Of a DNA stretch of 64,000 nt, positions 49,209-59,058 are shown piece by piece; the stretch's first letter is position 1; the number at the start of each line of letters is the position of its first letter. Source of the stretch: JAHEZL01 sp964406465 (GTDB lineage Bacteria; Bacteroidota; Bacteroidia; Flavobacteriales_C; GCA-002722245); contig CAYORT010000001.1 in assembly GCA_964406465.1 (NCBI GenBank), forward strand, positions 124,001 to 188,000. Direction: 5' to 3'. The notes beneath the pieces were generated by a model that was given only the letters and a program-made list of their open reading frames with translations, ran no database searches and had not been told where the DNA came from. The position numbers and the translations under genes are program-made.

Positions 49209-50153
49209 ATGTCTGATTTTATGGAAGAGAAGCAAGAAGAAAAGAAGAAAAAAAGAGGAGGGTTAATCATTATTATTTTGGTTGCTGTTATTGCATTGCT
49301 GTTGTGCACATCACTATTTTTTGGATGGCAGTTGAGCAGTGAACAAGATAAAGTGATTGTGAAGGAGAAAGACAACCACGAGAAAGATTCTAAGATTGCG
49401 AAGTTGAGAGCAACCTTGAAGTTGACTGAGGATATGTTGGCTGAGTCGAAAACAGGTGAAGCTGATAAGGACGAAAAACTTAAAGCGAAGGAAGAAGAAA
49501 TTATGGCCCTTAAGGCTAAGTTAGATGCCTTCGAGAAAGAAGGTATTGGTAGTCCGGAGGATTTTGCAAAAATTAAAGTTGAGCTTTGGAAGCTTAGAAG
49601 CGATATTAGAGAATTGAGAAAACAAAACGCTGAATTATTAGCAGCGAATGAGCAGCTAAAATCTGATGTTCAGCAAAAAGCAGCTAAAATTTCTGGCTTA
49701 GAAGGCGACGCTAAATTAACGGCCGCTGAACTAGCTCAAACCAGAGCAAAGGCTACTTTAGGAGCAAAAATTTTAGGTAGAGATTTTCAAGCGGAAGGGG
49801 TTAGACAAAGAAGAGGTGGTGAGAAAAACACCAGAAATCCTAGAAGTGTAGAAAGATTAAGATTGACTTTCACTTTGAATGAAAATCCGATTGCTAAAGC
49901 TGGTTTAAAAACTATTTATTTGAGAGCATTGGCGCCAGACAACTCAGTATTGAGCAATGGTGGAAGTACTTTCCCTTTCCAGGGTTCAAGCATTCAATAC
50001 ACCGATAAATTAGACATTGATTATGCAAACGTTGATAAAGATGTATTTATGTATGCATCTCCTTACACTCACCAGTTTGTTAGCGGTAAATACACATTAG
50101 AAGCTTACATGGACGGTTATTTAATTGGAACCGCAACTGTTGAGTTGAAATAA
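49209..50153 (+). CDS. Membrane-anchored coiled-coil protein
   Basis: A 314-residue protein with a short charged N terminus and one membrane helix (GLIIIILVAVIALLLCTSLFFGW). A coiled coil of about 130 residues follows (EEIMALKAKLDAFEK, IRELRKQNAELLAANEQLKSD). The C-terminal globular beta domain runs from VERLRLTFTLNENPIAKAG to TATVELK. It probably spans the periplasm. Function is unknown; this layout is common in Bacteroidota envelope proteins. A terminator follows, inside the end of the convergent gene. Confidence 0.75.
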   Translation: MSDFMEEKQEEKKKKRGGLIIIILVAVIALLLCTSLFFGWQLSSEQDKVIVKEKDNHEKDSKIAKLRATLKLTEDMLAESKTGEADKDEKLKAKEEEIMALKAKLDAFEKEGIGSPEDFAKIKVELWKLRSDIRELRKQNAELLAANEQLKSDVQQKAAKISGLEGDAKLTAAELAQTRAKATLGAKILGRDFQAEGVRQRRGGEKNTRNPRSVERLRLTFTLNENPIAKAGLKTIYLRALAPDNSVLSNGGSTFPFQGSSIQYTDKLDIDYANVDKDVFMYASPYTHQFVSGKYTLEAYMDGYLIGTATVELK

Positions 50154-50157
50154 GAAA

Positions 50158-53100
50158 TTAGAACATCATTTGAACTTGAACACCTCCGATATGAACGGGG
50201 GTGTTTTTGTTTGATGCCCTTCCGGTATAGTTTAAGCTAATTTGCATGTTGTTCGCCAAGCGACTTTGTAGAGTCATCGTCCACGTAAAGTTATCTCCTC
50301 TGTGCAATCCTTCCAACATTTCAAATTCAAGAGGAGAGCTGTTCTCTGTAGTTTTATTGTAATTAATACTGATGTAGTTGAAACTAGCGTCTAATCGACC
50401 CTTATTGCTTAAATTGTAGGTCATTTCCATACCGTATTGGTTCACAATAGTTTTTTCGGTGCCGTAACTAGGGTCGTTGGTCTTTTGTTTATAGTTATAG
50501 AGTAGGGATATACGTAGGTTGTTGTTGGGTTGTAAAGTTAATTTCGGACTAGCGATGTAACTGTGGATTTTAAAGTCGGTGATGGAAAAGAATTGAGAAA
50601 TTTTTAGTTTATCCTGCTCCTCAGCGTTCAGCAATAGCGACCATCTTTTTTGGAAGTTCCAGCGAATATTTATCGATTTAGACTGCAATTCACGCGCTTC
50701 CACCCCCGACGTAAGTAAATTCTTGTTTTGATTATTACTGTAAGTGATGTCAATACTATAAATAGGGTTACCTCTATTGAAGAATAATGTATTTCTAAAT
50801 GATCCGGTGGTGCTAATAAGAGAAGTATCGCTAACGCTTCTCGAATAGGGTAAATACGCTTGTTCTATTGTGGTTTTACCACTTTTCATCAAGGTTCTAT
50901 AGGCCAGCTGATTGTGAAATTTAGAAACGAATTTCGGCAATCCTTTCACCGATGAGCCTCTAAACAACTGTGCGAACTGAATATTCAATACTTCATTGAA
51001 TTGTGTTGAATATGTTTTTACATATTCGTTGGTTGGTGTGAACACCTTAATGTATTTAGCTTGATCATTAAATTTTGCAATCTCAAATTCGTTGAGTTGT
51101 TGCACGCCATCGTTGTTATAATCTATCCAAGCGTAGGTACCCTGTCCCGTTGCTACTTGTAAGTAAGAATATTCTCTTTTTATTTCCAATCCCGAACCAA
51201 ATTCATAGTAGGCTTTTGAATTGATTAAAGATCTAAGAATATTAAAGTTTAAATCGATTCTATTCAACAAGGTGTTTTCGGGTCTTTTGGTAGGACTTAA
51301 AGTTGAATCGTTAATTCTTAAAGCGCGATAGGTAGAGGATAAACTTAACTGTACAATTTTGTTTTGATTAAAAACACTTTTTGCTTGAAGGTTGTCGGCA
51401 ACAGTACTTTGTTGTATAAGATTATTCTTTACTCCATAATCTACTCTTCTTTCATAACCTAAGTTGAAGCTATTTTTTAGATGTTCAGCCGTGGAAATAA
51501 AAACGCCGTTTTGCTGATAAACGAAGCTGGAATGAAGGAGCGTATCTACTTGTGCATTGCTAATTCTATTGTTTTCTTGCTCAACATTTACGCCCAACAC
51601 AAACAATCCTACCTTTTGAGAAAGCGTTCCTTTGTATCTAATAAATTGCGTGTTCACAGCATTACCATAGCTTTTTAACGCACTAGCATTTCCAAATAGG
51701 GAAGACCCAATTTTGTTTGCATATTTGAAATCACTGCTGGCTTTCAATCCCGTGTAATAAGCACCTTTAGTAAAGATGGATGCCCCAAGGTTAATGCTTT
51801 TACGAGAACCTTTATACAGCTCTAATTTTGCCACACCAAAGTGTTCGGTTTCATTTATGTTTGCAATGGAGGTAATATTCCAATCTCTTTCAAATTCGGT
51901 GCTTCTAAAGCGCTCAATGCCCGAAAAGTTCTTTTGAATCAATTGATAATCTGCGCTGGTTTTTAGTGCTAGGGTATTGGTGTCACCTTTTTTATGGTTT
52001 TCAAAATGCAGTTGAATGGCTGTTCCAACATCGTCGTTTTTGTCTTTGTTTGAAAATAGGTTTACATTTTTATTACTTACCGCAATTTCTCCATCAATTA
52101 CGGTATTGGGAGCAATTTTGTAATTAGCTCCCAAAGTAGCCATTTGCCTTTGTTTAGGAGTGATGATAAGCGTTTGTGGCTCGTATCTTCCTTGTGGAAT
52201 TCCATTAATTGGAGCGACCCATTTGTAAGTTCTTCCATTTACCGATGTGTTGGCAAAAACGTAATTTCCTTTTCCCTGTCCGAAATCACTAAAAGCCAAC
52301 CTATACTTAGCTTTATTCGCATCGGTAGAATATTCGTAAATACTGTAAGTGATGGCATTTACGGTGGTATCTTTTTTTTCATACAGCACATAGTTGGCTG
52401 AGTATGCCATGCTATCAATATTGGGAGAAAGTGCGAACTGAATGCTGTCGCCAACTTGCTGAAGAATTAGTAGTTCGTCATCGCTTAATTTCTGCTGCAA
52501 TTGCTGCCCTTTTACATCTTGTTCGCTGTACAAATTGAAAGTGACATTTCCTTTTTTAAAGCTAAACTCATTTTTGGCGTGAAGAAGAGTTCGAGTGTAG
52601 TTCTTATCAGAGTATTGAAATTCAACAATAATTCGCTTGTCTTTGGTGATCAATTGTTGTGATGTGAAGGTGATTTCTGCATTGTTATAGTCTATGATAT
52701 AGTCGTAATTCTGACCCCTAGTTAAAAGTTTACCATCGATATAAATTTTCTCTGTTCCCGATAACACGATGATAAAACTTTCATTCTCTGCGCCCTGCAG
52801 TTTGTAGGGACCCTGATTGCCTTCCACTCCGTTTATTTGGTAGCGTGAAAATTTTCCTTTAGAAAGCGCAATATTAATATCGGCATGGTGAACGGGCTGA
52901 AAACCACTTTTAAGTTGGGGCATTTTGTATTCTGATGAAAAGCTAATCCCTTGGGCTTTTTTGTTGAATTTCAAGAACTTGTCTTTTGTTTCTATGATTT
53001 GAAAATCGCCGGTAAGTAAGCGTGTATTCTTCTTTTTAAACTGAATGTAGACTTTATCAAATTCTTGCAACTGTTGGGTGTTTCCATCGGCCTGAATAGG

Positions 53101-53622
53101 TATGGTGTTATCTGAAATAGCTGCAAGAATTTCAATATCGTCGTAGATTTTTCCCGATAGTTGTAAGTTCAAATTTGAGTTTACAGCCAGGTCTTGATTG
53201 TTACCAAAGGAAATGCCTCTCGATAAACTACCTCCTTTATTCAAACCGCCGGTATTGAATATATCTTCTTTAATTGCCGCTTTATTGTTGAGCTGCTTTG
53301 CTAGAAGTGGAGCCGATCCCATGTTTAATGAATCTTTGTGCATTAATGGTGCATTTACTCTAAATGGGAAAACTCTATATTGAAAAGTAAGAGTATCGTT
53401 GCTTATATTTTTAAACAGTAGCTGAGCATTAATATTGTCTATTCTATATAGATTGGAATTTGGTATGCTCCCAGGAACTATACTAAATGAATCAAGGGTA
53501 ATGGTATCGTTGTTTACTACAATTCTTTTGATTCTTAAATTATTGAAGTTTTGAGTATAGCCTATTTGAGCAAATAGGCATAGGATGAGAAGGACAATAT
53601 GATTACGTTGTATGGAGCTCAT
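50158..53622 (-). CDS. Large outer-membrane beta-barrel protein
   Basis: A 1154-residue protein with a signal peptide (MSSIQRNHIVLLILCLFAQIGYTQ). Residues 125-235 carry the GGLNKGGSLSRGISFGNNQDL...LQLSGKIYDDIEILAAISDN...LTGDFQII pattern found in long conserved Bacteroidota outer-membrane proteins. The rest is amphipathic strands and ends in HIGGVQVQMMF, a typical barrel end. It may belong to the broader SprA-like or surface-assembly protein world, but no function can be assigned. Confidence 0.75.
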   Translation of the reverse strand: MSSIQRNHIVLLILCLFAQIGYTQNFNNLRIKRIVVNNDTITLDSFSIVPGSIPNSNLYRIDNINAQLLFKNISNDTLTFQYRVFPFRVNAPLMHKDSLNMGSAPLLAKQLNNKAAIKEDIFNTGGLNKGGSLSRGISFGNNQDLAVNSNLNLQLSGKIYDDIEILAAISDNTIPIQADGNTQQLQEFDKVYIQFKKKNTRLLTGDFQIIETKDKFLKFNKKAQGISFSSEYKMPQLKSGFQPVHHADINIALSKGKFSRYQINGVEGNQGPYKLQGAENESFIIVLSGTEKIYIDGKLLTRGQNYDYIIDYNNAEITFTSQQLITKDKRIIVEFQYSDKNYTRTLLHAKNEFSFKKGNVTFNLYSEQDVKGQQLQQKLSDDELLILQQVGDSIQFALSPNIDSMAYSANYVLYEKKDTTVNAITYSIYEYSTDANKAKYRLAFSDFGQGKGNYVFANTSVNGRTYKWVAPINGIPQGRYEPQTLIITPKQRQMATLGANYKIAPNTVIDGEIAVSNKNVNLFSNKDKNDDVGTAIQLHFENHKKGDTNTLALKTSADYQLIQKNFSGIERFRSTEFERDWNITSIANINETEHFGVAKLELYKGSRKSINLGASIFTKGAYYTGLKASSDFKYANKIGSSLFGNASALKSYGNAVNTQFIRYKGTLSQKVGLFVLGVNVEQENNRISNAQVDTLLHSSFVYQQNGVFISTAEHLKNSFNLGYERRVDYGVKNNLIQQSTVADNLQAKSVFNQNKIVQLSLSSTYRALRINDSTLSPTKRPENTLLNRIDLNFNILRSLINSKAYYEFGSGLEIKREYSYLQVATGQGTYAWIDYNNDGVQQLNEFEIAKFNDQAKYIKVFTPTNEYVKTYSTQFNEVLNIQFAQLFRGSSVKGLPKFVSKFHNQLAYRTLMKSGKTTIEQAYLPYSRSVSDTSLISTTGSFRNTLFFNRGNPIYSIDITYSNNQNKNLLTSGVEARELQSKSINIRWNFQKRWSLLLNAEEQDKLKISQFFSITDFKIHSYIASPKLTLQPNNNLRISLLYNYKQKTNDPSYGTEKTIVNQYGMEMTYNLSNKGRLDASFNYISINYNKTTENSSPLEFEMLEGLHRGDNFTWTMTLQSRLANNMQISLNYTGRASNKNTPVHIGGVQVQMMF
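50179..50209 (+). terminator. Terminator after the coiled-coil protein gene
   Basis: AACACCTCCG pairs with CGGGGGTGTT (one wobble) around ATATGAA, followed by TTTTTGTTT. It lies within the 3' coding end of the convergent outer-membrane gene. Confidence 0.75.
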
Positions 53623-53686
53623 TGAATCTTATACAATTAACGTAAAATCTGTCATTTTTGGTAATTAAAGTGAAGTATACTTCAAA

Positions 53687-53720
53687 AAAATAAGGTTGAG
53701 TGTTGGCTCAACCTTATTTT
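53687..53720 (-). terminator. Terminator after the PpiD-like gene
   Basis: A 13-bp stem (AAATAAGGTTGAG against CTCAACCTTATTT) with a six-base loop. On the minus strand it is followed by a T-run (TTTTTTT) and stands 18 bases beyond the stop at 53738. Confidence 0.88.
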
Positions 53721-53737
53721 ATCGATGTATTTTACAA

Positions 53738-55930
53738 TTAATCTAATTTTTCGAAACGGTAGTCTTCAATGTCGGCATTGGTTTTTAAAGCATCACCAAC
53801 AAATTTCTCTACAATTCCAGGCTGATTTTGATTGCCTTTGATCTCTCTGTTCATTGCATTTATTTCTTGGCTAAAATCGGTAATTGGCAATAAGCCCGAT
53901 TTCTTGATAACGAATACTACATAAACTGCACGCTTACCAACGAAAGCTTTCGATAGAGTGTTAGCTGGCAAAGCTCCAACCATACCAATTAAGTCGGCTT
54001 CATCAGAGTAAATTACGCCGCCAGTTAAAGGTCCGGGATTGCTTTTCTCTGTGTACAACTCAGGAATGCTGTTTTTGATGTCTTGTATGCTTTTTGCGCC
54101 TTTAGCAATAACATCGTTGATTTTCTTTTGAAGAATTTCGCCTTTCTTTTGGTTGCGAACTTTCATTTCAAGCTCTCTTTTTACTTGTTCGTCATCAAGA
54201 GTTTTATATCCTTCTTCGTATTGTTTTTGAAGCATTACTACTACATAGTTTTCATAGATGTCTTTTACATCAGAAATGTCACCAACATTAGCATTGTAAG
54301 CCCACTTAACAACTTCACGAGCGCCTTGCAAACCTTGCACAAAGATGTCGTGTCTGCCTAGGGCTGGTTGCGACATCAATCTGTAATTGTTTTTAGCGGC
54401 CATGCTGTCGATATTTTCTTTTTTATTCGCCAATAGGTCTGCAGCTTTTGTTGCCACAGCGCGAATAGCCAACTTAGTTTCCTCAGAAACTTTAAGCTCT
54501 CTAGAGATGGTTCCTACGTTTACTTTCTTAGTTAAAACACCTTGTTGAACAACTTTCACCAAGTGAATACCGTCTCTACCTGGAATTTTCATGATGGCAC
54601 CAGTATTCAACATACAAGAGTCGAACATATAGCTGTATTTGTTGGTGCTGTTTACCCAGCCAATATCGCCGCCACTTGCTTTAGAAGTAACATCATCAGA
54701 GTTTTTCATTGCTAATTCTTCGAACAATTCTTTGTTTTTCTCTACTTTTTTGAAAAGAGAATCTGCTTTAGCGAATAAAGCATCTTGAGTAGTGATGGTT
54801 AAGTTTTCTGAACCTAAAACATCTGGTGCTCCTTTGTAGGAAATTAAGATGTGCTTCACTCTCACAGAGTCGGCCAATTGTCTCACTTTTAAAACTTTAC
54901 TTACGCGAATAGTTTTTTTGCCATTCACCCCAAATTCTGCATAAGGGCCGAAAATCTGACCCTCAGCCAATGATGCGAAGTTTGAGTCAAGAGCCATTGG
55001 AAGTCCGTCACCTTTTTTATGGAAAGAAGCGTCGTAAGGAGCATTTCCATCAGATTCACCACTTACAAAAATCCCTTCGTTTTTGGTAATACCAGCAAAG
55101 CGCGTTTTAACTTCTTGCATTGTTGCCATTAAAGCTGCCTCATCTTTAGCAGAAGCTTCTTGTGGGAACAAAAGGTATTTGATATCTCTACCTTCTTTTT
55201 GTTTGTAGTTGTTTTTGTCTTTCTCGTAAGCTGCTTGTAACTCTTCTTCGCTTACTTTAATGGTTGAGTCGTTCACCAATGTTGTGCTGTATGCAATGCT
55301 TCCAACTTCAAACTCTACAATTTCATTGTTGGTGGTGTATTGGTATTTAGCTTCAGATTTAGTAGTAACAAATCCAGCTCTAAGCAAGCTTTGGTATTTG
55401 TAATAGTTAAGTTGTTGACGAATTTGTTTTTCAAATTTCGATACTTCGTTCAATACTTTAGCATCGCTGCTATTTTTAATAGCTTCTCTAAGTTGTTCGG
55501 TGCTTTCTGGATTGATGTTTAACATCTCGGCAACAGCACGAGAATAGCTGTATTGTGGGTTTAAGAAGATTTCTGCTACTTCTTCATCACTAGAAGAAAT
55601 ACCCATTGCTTCGCACTCATCATCTACTAAAGCCAAGCCCACAGCGGTGTTCCAAGCTTGTTCGTTAATTTGTTGTTGAGTGTAGTCGTCGATAGGCATA
55701 CCTTGCGACTGACTTCTTTGTCTCATCTCAAGATTTTGCACAAAAGCATTGTATTCTTTTGTTTCAATTGTGGTTCCGTTTACTTCACCAAGTTCGTTAG
55801 GATCATCGCTTCCCAGTCCGCCACCTCTTTTGTTCGAAAGCGCGTCCATTAACACGAAAAGCAATAAACTTCCACCTATCACGACAAGCATTAAGCCCGA
55901 CTTATTTCTCAATTTTTGGATAATAGCCAT
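53738..55930 (-). CDS. PpiD/SurA-type periplasmic peptidyl-prolyl isomerase
   Basis: A 730-residue membrane-anchored chaperone. It has an N-terminal helix (SGLMLVVIGGSLLLFVLMDAL) and a SurA_N-like helical region (AWNTAVGLALVDDECEAMGISSSDEEVAEIF). A parvulin domain near 345-455 shows VRVKHILISYKG, LAMKNSDDVTSKASGGDIGWV and GIHLVKV. A further parvulin-like region and helical tail follow. It should help outer-membrane and secreted proteins leave the Sec translocon, like E. coli PpiD. Confidence 0.92.
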   Translation of the reverse strand: MAIIQKLRNKSGLMLVVIGGSLLLFVLMDALSNKRGGGLGSDDPNELGEVNGTTIETKEYNAFVQNLEMRQRSQSQGMPIDDYTQQQINEQAWNTAVGLALVDDECEAMGISSSDEEVAEIFLNPQYSYSRAVAEMLNINPESTEQLREAIKNSSDAKVLNEVSKFEKQIRQQLNYYKYQSLLRAGFVTTKSEAKYQYTTNNEIVEFEVGSIAYSTTLVNDSTIKVSEEELQAAYEKDKNNYKQKEGRDIKYLLFPQEASAKDEAALMATMQEVKTRFAGITKNEGIFVSGESDGNAPYDASFHKKGDGLPMALDSNFASLAEGQIFGPYAEFGVNGKKTIRVSKVLKVRQLADSVRVKHILISYKGAPDVLGSENLTITTQDALFAKADSLFKKVEKNKELFEELAMKNSDDVTSKASGGDIGWVNSTNKYSYMFDSCMLNTGAIMKIPGRDGIHLVKVVQQGVLTKKVNVGTISRELKVSEETKLAIRAVATKAADLLANKKENIDSMAAKNNYRLMSQPALGRHDIFVQGLQGAREVVKWAYNANVGDISDVKDIYENYVVVMLQKQYEEGYKTLDDEQVKRELEMKVRNQKKGEILQKKINDVIAKGAKSIQDIKNSIPELYTEKSNPGPLTGGVIYSDEADLIGMVGALPANTLSKAFVGKRAVYVVFVIKKSGLLPITDFSQEINAMNREIKGNQNQPGIVEKFVGDALKTNADIEDYRFEKLD

Positions 55931-56014
55931 TGATATAATTTTTTAAGAGGCACGAATATACAATAGAATAAGGGAAAAATAAAAAGAAAGATGAGGAACT
56001 TTGTAAAGGGTATT

Positions 56015-57271
56015 TTAATTCTTGTTTTGATTGAAAACGCGCACCAAGTCGATGCGGTTATTGCTTACCTTTTCGATAAGAAAATCAAAGCCTTCAATGA
56101 TGATATGTTCGCCGTCTTTTGGTATCGTTTCATGATGCGAGAATATAAGTCCGGCAAGGGTTTCATAAGCATCTGAAGTCGGCAAGTTCAAGTTGTATTT
56201 TTGGTTGAGGTAGTCAATTTCAATTCTAGCCGAGAATAAAAATTCGTGATCATCTATTTGTTCTTCAATCAATTCAGGTGAATCGTGTTCGTCTTCAATT
56301 TCCCCAAAAATCTCCTCCATCACGTCTTCCATAGTAATCATGCCCGATGTGCCACCAAATTCATCAACCACTATGGCAACGCTTTTCTTCTTTTGAATGA
56401 AAGCGTTTAATAGCTGATCGGCAGGCATCGTTTCGGGAACATAAAATACCGGAAGCGTCATTGTTTTAATTTCTTTCGGATTTTTGAACAGCTCCATGGA
56501 ATGCACGAAGCCAACGATGTTGTCGATGGAACCTCTGTAAATCAAAACTTTAGACAAGCCCGTTTCTGTAAACGTTTTCACCAAAGCTGGCACGCTGGAT
56601 TGGATATCCATGGCTATCAATTCGGTGCGAGGAACCATGCACTCACGCGCTTTAATTCGTGAGAAATCTAGGGCATTCTTGTAAATGTGAACTTCGTGAT
56701 CTACTTGTGCATTTTCATCGATCATGCTGGTTTTATCTTCAAGGTATTTCTCCAAATCGAGGCGGTCAAAGATGGGAGGTTCATCGGAAACTTCGGTTTT
56801 AAAAACCACTTTTAAGAACATTCTAGAAATCCATATGGTAAAGGCTACTACCCATTTGAGCAATAGATAAAACACATAAACCGGTGCAGCAAAAATCTTT
56901 AATACTTTAATGGGGTACGACCTAAAAATGTTTTTTGGAATGTATTCACCCAGTATCAAGATGATAGCGGTAGAAATGATCGTTTGAAGGAAGAATAAAA
57001 GGAATGGATTGCTCTGAACATTCAAACTTTCTTCAAGTATTCCTTCCATGTAGGTAGAGTAAACAACTAGGGAGATGTTGTTGCCAATAAGCATGGTGGC
57101 CAAGAAGCGAGAAGGGGTACTTACAAATTTAGACACGATACCAGCTAGGAAATTTCCCGATTTTCCTTCCAATTCAATTTCCATTTTGTTGGCAGAAACG
57201 AAGGCGATTTCCATTCCCGAGAAAATGGCGGAAAATAATAGCGAAAGAGCAATGATGATGAAAATTTCCAT
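56015..57271 (-). CDS. CNNM/CorC (hemolysin-C family) membrane protein with CBS pair
   Basis: A 418-residue protein with an N-terminal DUF21/CNNM domain of about four membrane helices. The CBS pair follows (ARECMVPRTELIAMDIQ, KVLIYRGSIDNIVGFVHSMEL, VAIVVDEFGGTSGMITMEDVMEEIFGEIEDEHD). It ends with the CorC_HlyC transporter-associated domain (LAGLIFSHHETIPKDGEHIIIEGFDFLIEKV). The family is linked to divalent-cation (Mg/Co) efflux. In gliding Bacteroidota a related protein is GldE, so that name is possible. The next gene upstream begins one base away. Confidence 0.88.
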   Translation of the reverse strand: MEIFIIIALSLLFSAIFSGMEIAFVSANKMEIELEGKSGNFLAGIVSKFVSTPSRFLATMLIGNNISLVVYSTYMEGILEESLNVQSNPFLLFFLQTIISTAIILILGEYIPKNIFRSYPIKVLKIFAAPVYVFYLLLKWVVAFTIWISRMFLKVVFKTEVSDEPPIFDRLDLEKYLEDKTSMIDENAQVDHEVHIYKNALDFSRIKARECMVPRTELIAMDIQSSVPALVKTFTETGLSKVLIYRGSIDNIVGFVHSMELFKNPKEIKTMTLPVFYVPETMPADQLLNAFIQKKKSVAIVVDEFGGTSGMITMEDVMEEIFGEIEDEHDSPELIEEQIDDHEFLFSARIEIDYLNQKYNLNLPTSDAYETLAGLIFSHHETIPKDGEHIIIEGFDFLIEKVSNNRIDLVRVFNQNKN

Positions 57272-57460
57272 TTATTGCTGATTGAGTTCTTTTCTAATTT
57301 TTCTTCTGCGGAAATAGAAAAAGGCCGATACGGCCATCAACAGCAGCCAATTGGCAGCATTGTTAATGTCTTTTTGATAAAAAATATACAAAAAGGTACA
57401 GGTGCTAATACCAAAGCGCATAAGCCAAACTACTTCAAAAATTTTGAGTTTAGCCAGCAT
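57272..57460 (-). CDS. Small membrane protein (62 aa)
   Basis: A 62-residue protein with two hydrophobic helices (VVWLMRFGISTCTFLYIFY and NWLLLMAVSAFFYF) and a basic C-terminal tail RRRKIRKELNQQ. It is packed between HemD and the CorC-like gene with almost no spacing, which supports it as a real gene of the same operon. I do not recognise the family. Confidence 0.6.
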   Translation of the reverse strand: MLAKLKIFEVVWLMRFGISTCTFLYIFYQKDINNAANWLLLMAVSAFFYFRRRKIRKELNQQ

Positions 57461-57463
57461 CTT

Positions 57464-58204
57464 CTATTTGTTTGCTTTGATATATTTCTCGATGGCCATC
57501 GTCATTGAAGGCGCATCTTGAGGAGCTGCAATGTTTAATTTTAATCCGGCCTTTTCAACAGCTCTTTTGGTGCTTTCACCGTAGGCTGCAATCAAGGTTT
57601 TATTTTGTTTGAATTTCGGGAAGTTTTTGAACAGCGACTCAATTCCAGCTGGTGAATAGAACACCAATAAGTCGTAAAACACGTTCTCTAAATCACTTAA
57701 ATCGCTGGCAACAGTTTTAAATAAAATCGCTCTGCTGTAGTCGATTCCCGCTTTATCTAACAATTCGGGAATAATAGGCACTAAAATATCGGAAGAAGGC
57801 AACAAGAATTTTTCTCCTTTGTGCTTTTTGATAAGCTCCATCAAATCGGGGAAAGTTTGTTTGCCATGAAAAATCTTTCTTTTGCGGTAAACCACGTATT
57901 TCTGTAAGTAGAAAGCTACGGCTTCACTAATGCAAAAATATTTCATGGTATCGGGCACTGTGAAGCGCACCTCTTCGGCCATTCTAAAGTAGTGATCTAC
58001 AGCGTTTTTACTGGTTAAAATCACCGCAGTATAATCGGGAATATTAATTTTTTGTTTTCTAAATTCTTTGATATCAACCCCTTCCACATGGATGAAGGAA
58101 CGAAAATCAATTTTCAACTTATACTTGCTAGCCAACTCACCGTAAGGAGATTTTGCGTCATCTGGCTCTGGTTGTGAAACCAAAATACTCTGCAATTTCT
58201 TCAT
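57464..58204 (-). CDS. hemD: Uroporphyrinogen-III synthase family protein
   Basis: A 246-residue protein with the two-lobed HemD pattern: ILVSQPEPDDAKSPYGELASKY at the start, YTAVILTSKNAVDHYFRM, KYFCISEAVAFYLQKY, LVFYSPAGIESLFKNFP and IAAYGESTKRAVEKAGLKLNIAAPQDAPSMTMAI. It would close hydroxymethylbilane to uroporphyrinogen III in heme synthesis. In many Bacteroidota this synthase sits next to a DUF4271 gene, as here. Confidence 0.85.
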   Translation of the reverse strand: MKKLQSILVSQPEPDDAKSPYGELASKYKLKIDFRSFIHVEGVDIKEFRKQKINIPDYTAVILTSKNAVDHYFRMAEEVRFTVPDTMKYFCISEAVAFYLQKYVVYRKRKIFHGKQTFPDLMELIKKHKGEKFLLPSSDILVPIIPELLDKAGIDYSRAILFKTVASDLSDLENVFYDLLVFYSPAGIESLFKNFPKFKQNKTLIAAYGESTKRAVEKAGLKLNIAAPQDAPSMTMAIEKYIKANK

Positions 58205-58214
58205 TTAATACCTT

Positions 58215-58931
58215 TTAAAAACTTAGTATCGTTTGAATCTCAGTCTTATACAATTTTATCAATATTGCTATTGGTAAAATTTCTAAAGTGCAAATATATA
58301 AAATCGAATAGATTTTTGGAAACGAATTCACATTGAAACCCAATCTAAAGCCGATAAAATACCTTCTTAAGGCGGCGAAAGCAAATAAAAGGAGGCTGAA
58401 ATAGAGCAGGAATGAGGAAACCGCTTGATTTGAATAAGCAACAAAGAACATCACCGGCAGTGAATAAATACCTAATAACTTATAAATTAACCATAGGTTA
58501 AACTCATGTTCTTTGCTTTCATTTTCAGTGTTAAAAATCCACCCAGAAACTCGAATTATAGCACTCTGTAAAAACACTAAAAAAGTGAAGGCGATGAATA
58601 TCAACAAATAGAGCAAAAATCCTTTAAAGTGATAACCGTTCATTTTATCGTACCATGCAGGAACTTTAAGAGAAGACTTGTCAATCCACAAATAGATGAA
58701 TAATGATAGTGAAAGCATGGAGATGAAATTAAGTCGCGCCGATACTTTTTTGTAAATCTCATTTTCTTCTCTTTGCAAGCTAATGTAATACTGCTTAAAG
58801 AAGGTGGCTAAGATGGCTTTCCACATGAGGTTTCTATGCTGTACAACCACCGATGCAAATACTGCACAAATAAATAGAAGTGTGGCTATTAGCCAATCTC
58901 CCTGTCCTTCTATTTTTGGTATACCGTGCAT
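58215..58931 (-). CDS. DUF4271 family membrane protein
   Basis: A 238-residue protein with about six to seven hydrophobic helices (DWLIATLLFICAVFASVVVQ, LNFISMLSLSLFIYLWI, GFLLYLLIFIAFTFLVFL and others). The order and the HemD neighbour match the Bacteroidota DUF4271 family. No catalytic motif is visible and function is unknown. It starts the four-gene minus-strand operon that runs to the CorC-like gene. Confidence 0.82.
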   Translation of the reverse strand: MHGIPKIEGQGDWLIATLLFICAVFASVVVQHRNLMWKAILATFFKQYYISLQREENEIYKKVSARLNFISMLSLSLFIYLWIDKSSLKVPAWYDKMNGYHFKGFLLYLLIFIAFTFLVFLQSAIIRVSGWIFNTENESKEHEFNLWLIYKLLGIYSLPVMFFVAYSNQAVSSFLLYFSLLLFAFAALRRYFIGFRLGFNVNSFPKIYSILYICTLEILPIAILIKLYKTEIQTILSF

Positions 58932-59058
58932 CCTTTCTTCTAATTCGTGCTAAGTTATGAAAACAGCGTCCATACCTTCTTAAAAAAGAATAAATATTTT
59001 TACTCTTGTAAAAATTAATTTACTTAAAAGCGTATCTTCATTTTATAAATTTATTAGC